From Patella vulgata (lineage: Eukaryota > Mollusca > Gastropoda > Patellidae), in assembly GCF_932274485.2 (NCBI RefSeq), contig NC_065879.2, positions 47,850,936 to 47,914,935 of the forward strand: a stretch of DNA of 64,000 nt. The letters are read 5' to 3'. The notes under the pieces are model-generated. The model was not told the origin of the DNA. It saw nothing but the letters and a program-made list of their open reading frames with translations, and did no database searches. This document shows, piece after piece, positions 1 to 10,677 of the stretch (the stretch's first letter is position 1; every line of letters starts with the position of its first letter). Position numbers and translations under genes: made by a program.

Positions 1-233
1 CGTTGAAACGTATGTTTTTTTATTTGATAATTTGCGAATATAACATTTCTTTTCATTGGGTGTTCTATTTTTATTACTCAATCACCATTAATTTAAGAAA
101 TAACCAGCGGCTGCCAGGCAGGATACGCCCACATTTTCGAGTGATGGATAGAAAACAAGCTAAAACGAAAGAGATTTTTCCTACAATCAAGGGCCATAAT
201 TCAGGAAATTACAATTCGATATGCGCAAATATC

Positions 234-351
234 GACAGGAACCCTACTCCTTGCCACGTACAACCGGGGATTCGAAACCACGCCAGTCGACTCAATGACA
301 GACTTTATGATACAGCGCGCGCACGCTAACCATTCAGCCATCCAACCCCCC
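234..351 (-). mobile_element. tRNA-derived SINE, head fragment
   Basis: On the minus strand the head reads GGTTGGATGGCTGAATGG (A-box-like), followed further on by GGTTTCGAATCCCCGG-type B-box sequence, as in tRNA-derived SINEs. Only the tRNA-like head is present and it joins the 340-bp repeat at both ends. It matches the heads at 13,352-13,625 and 16,451-16,681. Confidence 0.6.
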
Positions 352-1514
352 ACAAAATCGGATAAAAATTGTGACCTCTATAGGGTCCACAACCTTGATA
401 TACCATATTTTTATACAATTTGAGAACGAGGGGTGGCCATTTTGTCTATCAGTTTTGGGCCGATTTTCACGAAATTTGAACTCAGTCGTCCTTAGAGTGT
501 AACGGTGATATAATAATACGTTTTTTTAAATCGGATAAAAATTATGACCTCTATAGGGTCCACAAGCTAAAAACGCGATTTTTCGTACAATCAGGGGCCA
601 TAATTCAGTAAGTTAGGTCCGATATGCGCGAATATCGAAAGGAACCAAGATCTTTGGGTTATAAACTTACATTTCAAGTTTCAACAAAATCGGACAAAAA
701 TTGTAACCTCTATAGGGTCCACAACCTTGATATACCATATTTTTACGCTATTTGAGAACGAAGGGCGGTCATTTTATCTGTCAGTTTTTGGCCGATTTTC
801 ACAAAATTCGAACTCAGTCGTCCTTAGGGTGTAACGGTGATATAATAATATGATTTTTTAAATCGGATAAAAATTATGACTTCTATAGGGTCCACAAGCC
901 AAAAAACACGTTTTTGCGTACAATCAGGGGCCATAATTCAGGAAGATACGGTCCGATATGCGCGAATATCGAAAGGAACCGAGATCTTTGGGTTATAAAC
1001 TTACATTTCAAGTTTCAACAAAATCGGATAAAAATTGTGACCTCTATAGGGACCACAACCATATTTTTACGCTATTTGAGAACGAACGGCGGCCATTTTG
1101 TCTGTCAGTTTTGGACCGATTTTCACGAAATTCGAACTCAACCGTCCTTAGGGTTTAACGGTGATATAATAATACGTTTTTTTAAATCGGATAAAAATTA
1201 TGACCTCTATAGGGTCCACAAGCCAAAAAACGCGTTTTTGCGTACAATCAGGGGCCATAATTCCGGAAGTTACAGTCCGATATGCGCGAATATCGAAAGA
1301 AACCGAGATCTTTGGGTTATAAACTTACATTTCAAGTTTCAACAAAATCGGATAAAAATTGTGACCTCTACAGTGTTCACAAGCCAAAAACGTGATTTTT
1401 CGTACAATCAGGGGCCATAATCCATGAAGTTATGGTTCGATAGATGCCAATATCGAAAGGAACCGAGATCTTAGGGTGATAAACCTATATTTCAAGTTTC
1501 ATTGAAATCGGATA

Positions 1515-1666
1515 AAAATTGTGACCTGTAGACTGTTCACAAACAATTGTGGACGGACGGACAGGGGCGACGACAATATACGTCAACATGAAAATTGTGA
1601 CCTGTAGACTGTTCACAAACAATTGTGGACGGACGGACAGGGGCGACGACAATATACGTCAACATG
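1515..1666 (+). repeat. Tandem duplication of a 76-bp tail segment
   Basis: Two essentially identical copies, 1515-1590 and 1591-1666, each holding GACCTGTAGACTGTTCACAA and the GGACGGACGG tract. It duplicates the right tail of the surrounding TIR element. Confidence 0.85.
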
Positions 1667-1689
1667 AAAATGTGGGCGTATAAAAACAA

Positions 1690-1960
1690 TAAAACTCAGG
1701 TGATTGATCTGGCGCTTTTGTTCGCTAATGACGTTGCCAGGTATGATGGGTACGCAAGTTGATTCGCTACCCCAAAATGACTTGAGGATCTGTCAGGTAT
1801 TTATTTATAACGTAGGAGTGGGTCAATATTTTAACCGTCAGTTAAAAATTATAGCTTGGTGGTCGAGAACGGAAGTCCGTTCACGTGTTTCCGGGTTATG
1901 GTAACCGATGCGTAACCTGAACGACCGTTCGCGTGTTATTTCGTACCCTGTATATGTTGA
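1690..1960. other. No recognisable feature
   Basis: Single-copy looking sequence in the 3' direction of RFC4 intron 3. I see no exon, repeat or transposon end that I can support. Confidence 0.5.
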
Positions 1961-2125
1961 TAAACTTGATGGTACAACAGTTTCTGAGGTAAAAACCACA
2001 GAAAAAACCTTGGACAGTGGATAATCCGAGAATTTATTGGGTTTTGATATTGATGATAAATAATCAGCGATTAGAGACAACATCGTCTTGTATATGCAAT
2101 TAATTCTCTTCTGGCTTCGCACCCA
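1960..2125 (-). repeat. Interspersed repeat, inverted copy
   Basis: The reverse complement matches about 2295-2460 and about 16,020-16,190 at roughly 80 percent by eye (shared phrases AAGACGAT, TAATCGCT, AAATTCTCGGATTAT, GAAACTGTTGTAC). With the next copy it forms an imperfect palindrome. The ends are not defined and no coding content was found. Confidence 0.55.
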
Positions 2126-2669
2126 TTGCTAAGTACCGAGACAGCCAAGTCATGTGACACAAACATCACCCCTTTTGATTGATTTTTATAGCAGGGATAT
2201 TCCCTGACAAATACACTGTTTTGAGAAGGATTTGAAGCAAAATTATGATAAATTAATTAGTTTGAATGTCATGTGACCTGACTGTCGCAACTGCCGGAGG
2301 AGAATTCATTGCATATAAAAGACGATGTTGTCTTAAATCGCTGTTCATTTATCATAAATATCGAAGCCTAAGTAAATTCTCAGATTATACCCTCCCGATG
2401 TTTTTTTCCGTGGTTTTTATCCCGGAAACTGTTGTACATTTAAGTCTCTCACTTTTTCCATGTCTGCTCACCATTAAGTTTATCAATATTATCAAGCATA
2501 ACCTGGCTGACACCAAGAGTTCAGACAATCTATGCGTGCAACCTTTGACGTCACTTGAGCTGACAGCCCTTAATCGCCAGGATGCCTTGTCCTGCGCGCG
2601 CTCTATGGGTGTTTTCAAGGAATCCAGCATTTTTCTAGAAAGATTGGGTGTCTCTACTTTTCATATATA

Positions 2670-3365
2670 CTCTTCAAAAAAAGTAGGGGATATTGAAATG
2701 CAAATACCAATGCAGATTGTGATATGATAAATAGTCATGGACACTTGACATGCTTTGAGAGCATGTTCACAGATGAAAAAATTATCGCACCAACAGAACC
2801 ACTGACCTGCATGTGCGACATGCAATAGCGCCATACATGTGGGAGGGGTTCATTGTCAAATTTGACACTTCAAGGAATGGTTGATGAAAACTGCCGCTTG
2901 CTGGTTTATCCTATCCATGTTTGCTTTCCTATCGGTTCTTGCATAAGATTTACTGTTTAGCGTATCTTTGCTTTAGTGTGTTACATTTAATTTGATCTGG
3001 AGACGTGTTCGTCAACGTCAACGGACAACACTGCAAGAATTGGCCGTGGCACTGCAAGAGGAGTGTGTCAGATTGCCCCAAATCCTGATTGGACGGTTGA
3101 TTAGGAGCCTACCACGACGAATTGCTGAATGTCTGAGGATTGGTGGAGCAATTACTCATTATTAAGACAAAAATCAAAAACGTTCATTTTCACTTTTGAC
3201 AGTGTATCTCTTTGCGAGTGAAATGGGGCCGTCAGATAAGCCGCCCATATGAACTGTTTATGTTCATGTGTAGACAATTGGCCTGTTATTAACATACACT
3301 GGTTACCTCTAATAAAAACAGCAGTGCATTTCCGCAGTTTTGTATTGTTTCTGAATATCCCCTAG
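2670..3365 (+). mobile_element. Tc1/mariner-type transposon, deletion derivative
   Basis: The left end reads CTCTTCAAAAAAAGTAGGGG and the right end contains AATATCCCCTAG; the two share an inverted TAGGGGATATT core. TA flanks both ends (2668-2669 and 3366-3367). At about 700 bp it is well below the roughly 1.6 kb of an autonomous Tc1-type element, and it keeps only the end of the transposase gene. The paralogous repeat at 16,360-16,390 lacks it and gives the empty site. Confidence 0.72.
2989..3165 (+). pseudogene. Tc1/mariner transposase, C-terminal remnant
   Basis: The frame reads NLIWRRVRQRQRTTLQELAV, then ALQEECVRLPQILIGRLIRS, then LPRRIAECLRIGGAITHY and a stop at 3163-3165. This is the usual carboxyl end of Tc1-type transposases (NLWD..RRVR..., LPQ..I..LI.SMPRR, GG.T.Y; family knowledge). 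The DNA-binding domain and the DDE catalytic residues are missing, so it cannot encode an active enzyme. Confidence 0.82.
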
Positions 3366-3576
3366 TATATATACCAAAACTGCCATACTTGGTAATAAAC
3401 ACCCAATAAATACTTTTCTGGGAAAGTATCTTTAACTAAGTGTTCATTTTAACATGTTGATAAAATCTTTCAGGCCGGCGCAATAATTCTAAACATATTT
3501 GCATTAATTTTCCATAGTATTCATTTCAGATTCTGAAATTCGTGCCAAGAAACAGTTGTTACATAATTAACTTTAC

Positions 3577-3656
3577 CCATATAATTCCCTGGCAGCAGCT
3601 AATATGGTTGATGTTTTTCCTGTTCCTGGAGGTCCATAAAACAGCAAGTTAGGTAA
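3577..3656 (-). CDS. RFC4: RFC4 coding exon 3 (Walker A)
   Basis: The 80-bp exon codes [18 protein letters not shown] then LAAARELYG (residues 67-93), including the ATP-binding P-loop with Lys80 and Thr81. The acceptor is TTATTTTCAG and the donor is GTAAAG at 3571-3576. The last Gly codon is split by the intron. The intron that follows runs off the left edge, so it is at least 3.5 kb. Confidence 0.94.
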
Positions 3657-6600
3657 CTGAAAATAAATAAAAGATTATAAAATCTAATATAGTCAAAGTA
3701 GAACAATCAACAGGAAAGCAGAATTGGAAGACTACAGTCATACAGAAAAACTTGTAAGGTTCAGCAGATGAGCCTGCTACTCCTGGTCACATACAAGCCT
3801 GGAATCAAATATGTGGCACTTGACTCCCTTCCAGAAATTATAATCGAATGACAGAGGGAAGGGGTTAAATGTTCACAACACAAATTATAATATTTCAGGA
3901 AAAAAACAGAGTATATCTTTATTTCAATTATTGGCTTGCACACAGGGATATTTAGCAGTGAGAGGAAACTGGAAGACCCTTAGAAAACTCATGAGGTTAG
4001 GCATGTAAAAGCCTGAGATCTATACCTGACTCAATGACAGGCCTTATTGAGAGGAGAAATGGGTTAACATCCACTCGACACAAACTACGTCATTTTGGGA
4101 CTAACAGATGTTTCAATTTTCTTTCATAATTCACTTACGCGTAGGGGTCTTTAGCATTGGGAGGAAACCATAGTACCCGGTGAAAACCAATCGGCTACCC
4201 AAATTTGTCAAATTTAGTGAGGTCCAAAATTTTTCCTTTAAAACTATATTTGTTTGCCTTTAAACATGCATTATGCAAGAGCAAAATCTGCTTATTACAA
4301 GTCTTTCTTTAGGCCTGAAATGTTATTTAAATTATCAATTAGACATTAATTAACTTATCCAGACCATAATAAACTCTCGATGTCAAGGCTAGCCTTCGAT
4401 GTTGGCTGGATTAGATTCCTATATGCCGCTAATGGCCATTGATAATTAAATCAAAAAAAGTGGATAATCGAGACTATGCTGTTTATATTAATGATTTTAG
4501 TAATGATGACTGTGACTCTGCAAAAATTTTACCCGCTTCTTTCTCGGCTCATAGTGGATCAATTTGACTGAAATTTTCAGCAAATTACCTTTACACTATC
4601 TAGTTTTTAACTATTATAGCGAGAACTGCCATCTCTTTATCTTATCTCCCATAATGCATCTTTAAATATGAACAATGAATTGACGCATTAAAATCCACTA
4701 TTTATCGATGAACATGACACCGTAGGTGATAAGTAACACTATACGACTGGTACCGTGGAATCTTGGGTAAATAGCGTTATTATCTAATCTATGTAGAATT
4801 ATTCATAAATATCATTGAATTTGGCCTAATAGCATTCAATTTGTCCTTGTATATAACTTAAATTTCAACGTGCAATTTTGATTACCAAGCATTAATTAAC
4901 TAGTGTTTAGTTTGTCGACACGTGTGTAATTATAAGCGTCCCGCTTAATTTTCACGACTGTTCAATAATTAGTTGGACCGTTCAATTTCCCCCGAGTTGT
5001 GATTAAAATTAGTCAAGGTGTCCAATTACGCCAGGTATTCAATTCTGTTGCCGAATATCCAATTTCACATGCGTTGTTCAGATTTTAACGAAATGTTTAT
5101 ATTGAAGGAGTTGTAATATAGTAATGCTGCCGTGAAAACGTGTACATGTATAATGTACAGGCCGGTTTGAATAACAACAAAATGAGTTCGGTAATCTCGG
5201 GAAAACATTTACCGGCATTCTGTATCGGTTAGGATTTTTTTCTAACGTACAGTACATGCATATAACTTCGGCCAAAATGTATGCAACAATGAACAACTTA
5301 CAATTTTTTTACAACATATCATTACATCTTCGTCTATAACTTAGATGTAATCCATCAATTATTGGCTGCTATAAAATCCAAACTTTAAATTAAATACGTC
5401 ATACGATGAGCTTGCAGCTTCAGTTAATCTAAATCAATCATTCATAGAGCACTCGATCCACTCCACGGGGCGCTTAACAATAAGTCACGTGGTCAGAAAC
5501 GCGCCATTTTTGGGACTATATTCTTAGTCTGTCTGTGTTAACCGGCGACAAATCTCCGCTGTGACAATATACATCTACTTTAAATGTTGCCCAATTCAAA
5601 TAGCTTAAAAATATGGTATATCAAGGTTGTGGACCCTATAGAGGTCACAGTTTTTGATCCGATTTTGTTGAAAATTGAAATGTAAGTTTATAACCCAAAG
5701 ATCTCGGTTCCTTTCATTATTCGCGCATATCGGACCGTAACTTCCTGAATTATTGTGACCTCTATAGGGTCCACAACCTTGATATACCATATTTTTATGC
5801 TATTTGAGAACGAACGGCGGCCATTTTGTCTGTCAAATTTGGGCCTATTTTCACGAAATTCGAACTCAGCCGTCCTTAGGGTGTAACGGTGATATATTAT
5901 TTGGTTTTTTTAAATCCGATAAAAATTATCACCTCTATAGGGTCCACAAGCTAAAAACGCGATTTTTCATACAATCAGGGGCCATAATTCAGGAAGTTAC
6001 GGTCTGATATGCGCGACTATCGAAAGGAACCAAGATCTTTGGGTTTTAAACTTACAATTCAAGTTTCAACAAAATCGGATTAAAACCTTGATATACCATA
6101 TTTTTACGCTATTTGAGAACGAACGGCAGCCATTTTGTCTGTCAATTTTAGGGCGATTTTCATGAAATTCAAACTCATCCGTCCTTAGGGTGTAACGGTG
6201 ATATAATAAAACGTTTTTTTAAATCGGATAAAAATTATGACCTCTATAGGGTCCACAACCTAAAAACGCGATTTATCGTACAATCAGGGGCCATAATTCA
6301 GGAAGTTACGGTCCGATATGCGCGAGATCTTTGGGTTATAAACTTACATTTCAAGTTTCAACAAAATCGGATAAAAATTGTGACCTCTATAGGGTCCACA
6401 ACCTTGATATACCATATTTTTACGCTATTTGAGAACGAACGGCGGCCATTTTGTCTGTCAATTTTGGGCTGATTTTCACGAAATTCAAACTCAGCCGTCC
6501 TTAGGGTGTAACCAGTGATGGGATTTCAAAATTTTTCCTGTCGGACATTTTACCGAAAATAAAGGGGCATAACTCTTATCGTTATTTAAGCTGACGTATT

Positions 6601-9600
6601 CATACCACAATTAAAAATCATGTGTCAACAAAATATTCAACTCCTGTAGTAATAAAAATAGGTGAACCTCGTTATTCTTCATATTTAATTCCCGTACGGT
6701 ATTCAAATTTATGTCAGTGATATTCCTATAAAATTACGTGTTTTCGTAATATGATAGAATGAAAGCTTGCCGATCCGTACCTACTTGTAAAAAGACATAG
6801 CTTCCTGCAGGCTGCGCCGTATGGCGTACGTGACTCATAGCACATAGCTTCATCGTAAGCACTGCCTTGTAAGCGATTTTCACGCGGCAATCGAGATCGC
6901 AGCAAAGTTCCACTGTGGATGAGAATTTCTATATGGAGTCTTAAAAGACGTAAAAGATATGGCAAATAAAATGACTGTCCACTGCTTCGGCATCAAATTC
7001 ACAACAGTAAGCCTAATATTCCTGTAAAATTACATGTCTTCGTTTATACGGCAGCAAATGAATGTAGAACTTTCGGAATAAGAATCGTTTTCTTCTTAAT
7101 AAAATGTCACAAAAATATTCAAATCTGTGCGTAATAAAAATGGGAACACCTCGCTATTTTTCATATTTAATTGTGGTATTCAAATTTATGTCAGTGATAT
7201 TTCTATCAAATTACGTGTTTTCGTAATATGATAGAATGAAAGCTTCCCGATCCGTAACTACTTGTAAAAAGACGTAACTTCTGCAGCGTTTGGCGTACGT
7301 GACTCACGGCACATAGCTTCATCGTAAGCGATTTTCGTGCGGCGCTCGAGATCACAGGAAAGTGCCACTGTGGATGAGAATTTCTATATGGAGTCTTAAA
7401 AGATGTAAAAGATATCGTAGACAAAATGACTGTCCATTAATTTAGGGTGTTATATACTCTTAGGATATGTGACATCTATGATTAGTTTAAAGATGCTGTC
7501 GGCTCACATCAATGCGATTAAAATGCTCGACAATTGAGAAACCACGAGGTAAACAGGTGGATTAAAATTATAATCACTCTTCTTGGATTGATGAATAGTC
7601 CGACAAATGGAAAGCAATGACTTCTGTTTAAGATTAGATTGATGAATTTTCCGACAAAGGATTAAGTCATTCAATCAAGGCAGATTAAGTAGTTAATCAA
7701 GGTAGGTTTATTATTAGACGGTATAACACGATAAATACGTTGATCACTTAATTACCTAATAAATCCAGCGTATTATCGACGATAATGGGGTTGAGGGGTA
7801 GTTATACACTCAGTAATTTCGGAATTTTGAATAATATTCACCATGTCTTGATGTCCGATTGGGCATATTCCCGGTCGGACAATTTTGGGCGTTTGGAAAA
7901 AAGATTCGGACAAGTCCGGAATATACAGACAAAATCCCATCACTGGGTGTAACGGTGATATAATAATATGTTTTTTTAAATCGGATAAAAATTATGACCT
8001 CTATAGGGTCCACAAGCTAAAAACGTGATTTTTCGTACAATCGGGGGCCATAATTCAGGAAGTTACGGTCCGATATGCGCGAATAGCGAAAGGAACTAAG
8101 ATCTTTGGGTTTTAAACTTACATTTCGAGTTTCAACAAAATCGGATAAAAATTGTGACCTCTATAGGGTCCACAACCTTGATATACCATATTTTTACACT
8201 ATTTGAGAACGAAGGGCGGCCATTTTGTCTGTCAGTTTTGGGTCGATTTTCACGAAATTTGAACTCAGCCGTACTTAGGGTGTAACAGTGATATATTAAT
8301 ACATTTTTTTAAATCGGATAAAAATTATGACCTCTATAAGGTCCACAAGCTAAAAACGCGATTTTTCGTACAATCAGGGGCCATAATTCAGGAAGTTACG
8401 GTACGATATGCGCGAATATCGAAAGGAACCAAGATCTTTGGGTTTTAAACTTACAATTCAAGTTTCAACAAAATCGGATTAAAAATTGTGACCTCTAGGG
8501 TCCACAACCATGATATACCATATTTTTACGCTATTTGAGAACGAGCGGCGGCCATTTTGTCTGTCAATTTTGGGCCGATTTTCACGAAATTCGAACTCAG
8601 TCGTCCTTAGGATGTAACGGTGATCTAATAATACAGGTTTTTAAATCGGATAAAAATTATGATTTCTATAGGGTCCACAAGCTAAAAACGCGATCTTTCG
8701 TACAATCAGGGGCCATAATTCAGGAAGTTATGGTCTGATATGCGGGAATATCAAAAGGAACCGAGATCTTTGGGTTATAAACTTACATTTCAAGTTCCAA
8801 CAAAATTGGATAAAAATTGTGACCTCTATAGGGTCCACAAGCTATAGGGTCTATAAAGTTTTGATGCGATACATGCTAATATCGAAAGCAGCCGAGATCT
8901 TTTGGAGATAAACCTATATTTCAAGTTTTGTCAAAATCGGATAAGAATTGTGACCTCTAGAGTGTCCCAAACAAATTGTGGACTGACGGACGTCCAGACA
9001 TCCGGACGGACTGGGGCGACGGCATAATACGTCCACATGAAAATGTGGGCGTATAAAAATTGTGACCTCTATAGGGTCCACAAGCTAAAAACGTGATTTT
9101 TCGTACAAACAGGGGCTATAATCCATGAAGTTTCGATCCGATACATGACAACCAATATCGAAAGCAGCCAAGATCTTTTGGAGATAAACCTATATTTCAA
9201 GTTTCGTCAAAATCGGATAAGAATTGTGACCTCTAGAGTGTCCACAAACAAATTGTGGACGGACGTCCGGGGCGATGGCATAATATGTCCACATGAAAAT
9301 GTGGGCGTATAAAAATTAAATTTCATCTCAATAATTACCGCATGTAGCATGTATATTTCACAAACTCAGATCATGAGAAACTGACAATTAAATAACCGCG
9401 GCCTTATGATCTAAGGCGCAAGCATTAGACCACTCAGTTAACCATAAAATAATACTTACATCTGATCCTGATAAAGATTTCTTTAAGACTAATACAACTT
9501 CATCTTGAAAAGCAACATCTTCAACACATCGTGGACGACTGAAAAATAAATAATCTCATTTATTTTTAAAATCGTGTTACATTTGCTGATCATGACCCAA

Positions 9601-10068
9601 GTATGAGTATCAGTATCAGACATACATGTATATCAGCTGATAATTGCATGAAATACTTATAATTTTCACCCCTTCATTTTTCCATCAAAATTAAATTTAT
9701 GTTATATTGGTAACTTTATACTCCACACAGCTATATAATGACAATCTCTTTTTACACTCTATGATTATTTTGATCTAGTGACACAACCGCCAGACTGGCA
9801 TCAGGTTTTAGCTAATATCAAGTAGGAGAGTGTAATATATATTAATTACATCAATAGATAGGGGTATGATAGTTTTAATTACATCAATAGATATAGGGGT
9901 AGGATAGTTTTAATGACATCAATAGAAAGGGCCAGAGGTATCCACTTACTATTTTTCAACCCATGGAGTATGTTTTCGTTTTTCTGTGGTATCTTTGGAG
10001 GAACTGGTGGTTGGTTTATCTTTAGCTTTTTGTAAACCACATGAACCACCTTTTAGAAAAGCCTGCAT
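3577..10068 (-). CDS. RFC4: RFC4, replication factor C subunit 4 (N-terminal 93 residues, three exons; partial)
   Basis: RFC4 is a small AAA+ subunit of the clamp loader that opens and loads PCNA at primer ends during DNA replication and repair in the nucleus. The coding joins are 9950-10068, 9460-9538 and 3577-3656, with intron phases that fit. The product starts MQAFLKGG, has a Lys/Ser/Thr-rich linker, then [29 protein letters not shown], and the Walker A motif GPPGTGKT at residues 74-81, then [12 protein letters not shown]. The MQAFLKG start, VEKYRP box, VAFQ(E/D)EVV stretch and LPNLLFYG are diagnostic of RFC4 rather than RFC2 or RFC5 (recalled family sequences). The Walker B, sensor and collar parts are absent because later exons lie left of the window; I saw none between 1 and 3576. 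Introns are 411 bp and 5803 bp, the latter filled with mobile elements. Reading frame and splice sites are intact, so it is probably a live gene. Confidence 0.93.
3711..3850 (-). mobile_element. Old tRNA-derived SINE copy
   Basis: Degenerate match to the SINE at 13,352-13,625: the stretch with GAGCCTGCTACTCCTGGTCACATACAAGCC parallels the part between core and tRNA head of the younger copies. It lies next to two more relics, as if SINEs landed in one another. Confidence 0.4.
3851..4047 (-). mobile_element. Old tRNA-derived SINE copy
   Basis: Matches the SINE core: TTTATTTCAATTATTGGCTT, TTTAGCAGTGAGAGGAAACT and TGACTCAATGACAGGCC are recognisable against the copy at 13,352-13,625. It is clearly diverged. 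Confidence 0.5.
4052..4203 (-). mobile_element. SINE core fragment
   Basis: Holds the core CCACTCGACACAAACTACGT through GGGGTCTTTAGCATTGGGAG, ending before the tRNA-like head. It is closer to the consensus than its two neighbours. Confidence 0.55.
4264..4661 (+). mobile_element. TTAA-target MITE, copy 1 (398 bp)
   Basis: TTAA flanks both sides (4260-4263 and 4662-4665), and the ends are an inverted pair, ACATGCATTATG and its near complement CATAATGCATCT. It is about 95 percent like the copy at 18,923-19,320 and more distant from 15,149-15,537. There is no coding capacity. TTAA targeting suggests mobilisation by a piggyBac- or Kolobok-type transposase. Confidence 0.75.
4666..5605. other. RFC4 intron 2, unassigned sequence
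   Basis: About 0.9 kb without an exon or transposon that I can name. Between 4820 and 5070 the core CAATT recurs in roughly 25-40-bp steps (see findings). TCACGTGG near 5487 is an E-box-like hexamer of no proven meaning. Confidence 0.4.
5606..5756 (-). repeat. Inverted segment of the ~340-bp tandem family
   Basis: Reverse-complement copy of the repeat unit (TATGGTATATCAAGGTTGTG at its left end), set head-to-head against the direct copies that start at about 5757. It makes a local inverted junction. Confidence 0.7.
5757..9315 (+). repeat. ~340-bp tandem repeat array (copy 2), split by a hAT element
   Basis: Same unit as in 123-1681, repeated from 5757 to 6512 and again from 7946 to about 9060, each unit with GACCTCTATAGGGTCCACAA, CGGCGGCCATTTTGTCTGTC and GAACCGAGATCTTTGGGTT-like phrases. 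The right side ends with two copies of the family tail (about 8950-9055 and 9225-9315), each finishing CATGAAAATGTGGGCGTATA. The whole array lies in RFC4 intron 2. Its 60-70-codon open frames are repeat shadows. Confidence 0.75.
6513..7945 (+). mobile_element. hAT-family non-autonomous transposon
   Basis: The termini CAGTGATGGGATTT and AAATCCCATCACTG form a 14-bp inverted repeat of the classic hAT type. The flanks are a perfect 8-bp duplication, GGTGTAAC at 6505-6512 and 7946-7953, the length hAT transposases make. Subterminal GTCGGAC/GTCCGA motifs recur near both ends, as expected of transposase binding sites. At 1433 bp it has no transposase; it contains a roughly 250-bp segment twice (about 6720-6985 and 7198-7440). 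The intact ends and duplication argue for a fairly recent insertion. Confidence 0.9.
9460..9538 (-). CDS. RFC4: RFC4 coding exon 2
   Basis: The 79-bp exon completes Tyr40 and codes [18 protein letters not shown] then KKSLSGSD (residues 41-66). The acceptor is TTTTTCAG ending at 9539 and the donor is GTAAGT at 9454-9459. This is the segment of the clamp-loader subunit just before Walker A. Confidence 0.93.
9843..9938 (+). repeat. ~34-bp minisatellite, three copies, in RFC4 intron 1
   Basis: The phrase ACATCAATAGATA followed by GGGGTA and GATAGTTTTAAT recurs three times. It ends 12 bp from the exon 1 boundary at 9950, very near the splice donor. Confidence 0.75.
9950..10068 (-). CDS. RFC4: RFC4 coding exon 1
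   Basis: The start codon is the reverse complement of CAT at 10066-10068. The exon codes for 39 residues plus two bases of Tyr40, from MQAFLKGG to TPWVEKY. The donor GTAAGT lies at 9944-9949 on the minus strand. A likely acceptor, a CAG after a T-rich tract, is at 10088-10090, which would make the full exon 9950-10087 with a 19-base untranslated leader. Confidence 0.92.
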
Positions 10069-10149
10069 GTTGGTTATCTTGGGGTATCTGTCAGTTAAAC
10101 ACAATAAATACTAATAAATCAAAAAGTAAGTTTACAGAGCATTTTCTGA

Positions 10150-10330
10150 CCAGTCGGACCAAGACCAGTCGGACTAGCCGACAGACCACTCAGACCAAAC
10201 AAAAAGACTACTCGGACCAAACAAAAAGACCACTCAGACCAATAATAAAGTGTTGTTTTAATAAATTAAAAAATGGGTTGTTTTAATATTACTACTCAGA
10301 CCAATAATAAAGTGTTGTTTTAATAAATTG
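10150..10330 (-). repeat. GGTCYGAGTGGTC minisatellite and a 59-bp duplication
   Basis: On the minus strand GGTCTGAGTGGTC or GGTCCGAGTAGTC recurs with TTTTTGTTT spacers over 10,150-10,245. The adjoining stretch with CAGACCAATAATAAAGTG occurs twice (about 10,236 and 10,295). The same motif is found in the opposite orientation at 17,560-17,765. Confidence 0.65.
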
Positions 10331-10671
10331 ATAATTGTGTTTGTTTTAATATGCATCTGTTTTCTTTAAAATAATAAAGTGTTATGTACTTATCTGTGGT
10401 ATTTTTTCATCATGAAGCACATCAAAGAAAATCAGTTAAAACAACGATAACTGAGTAGTGATTAATTTGTATGTATCTGTACTCACCCGTGTTACTAGCT
10501 GCAATATTTGTGATAATTCTTCTTAACGGCTACAATTGATACATTATTCAAGGCTTTGAGCAAGTAAAGTTAGGCTCAATTGCAAAATTTTCAACACATA
10601 TCACAGTTTGCATGGAAATAAGTAATAATGTTACAAACAGTGAAGAGTGGACCACTGAAATCTTAATCTTA
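10331..10671. other. Unassigned sequence upstream of RFC4 exon 1
   Basis: AT-rich sequence without a feature I can name. A short phrase, GAAGCACATCAAAGAAAA, at about 10,417 recurs at about 17,328, so part of this may be repeat. Confidence 0.35.
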
Positions 10672-10677
10672 TCTTAC

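Larger units (their letters stand above)
123..1681 (+). mobile_element. Non-autonomous TIR element with ~340-bp tandem core (copy 1)
   Basis: A perfect 16-bp inverted repeat, ATACGCCCACATTTTC at 123-138 and its complement at 1666-1681, bounds the segment. The core is about three to four head-to-tail copies of a roughly 340-bp unit, recognised by repeated phrases such as GACCTCTATAGGGTCCACAA and CAGGGGCCATAATTC. The right tail carries ATTGTGGACGGACGGACAGG. No target duplication is visible and there is no transposase. A SINE interrupts it near the left end. Open frames inside are shadows of the repeat. Confidence 0.6.
2180..3440 (+). repeat. Interspersed repeat, direct copy, interrupted by a Tc1/mariner relic
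   Basis: Sequence on both sides of the Tc1/mariner relic (2180-2669 and 3366-3440) matches a continuous stretch at about 16,020-16,420, for example CCAAAACTGCCATACTT on the right side against CCAAAATTGCCATACTT there. A 153-codon open frame at 2266-2727 crosses from this repeat into the relic and is not a gene. Confidence 0.55.

Noticed and set aside
914-1420. 168-codon frame as a gene
   Set aside because: It is the 340-bp tandem repeat read through; the peptide repeats the DNA unit.
2266-2727. 153-codon frame as a gene
   Set aside because: It crosses from one repeat family into the left end of the Tc1/mariner relic and has no domain.
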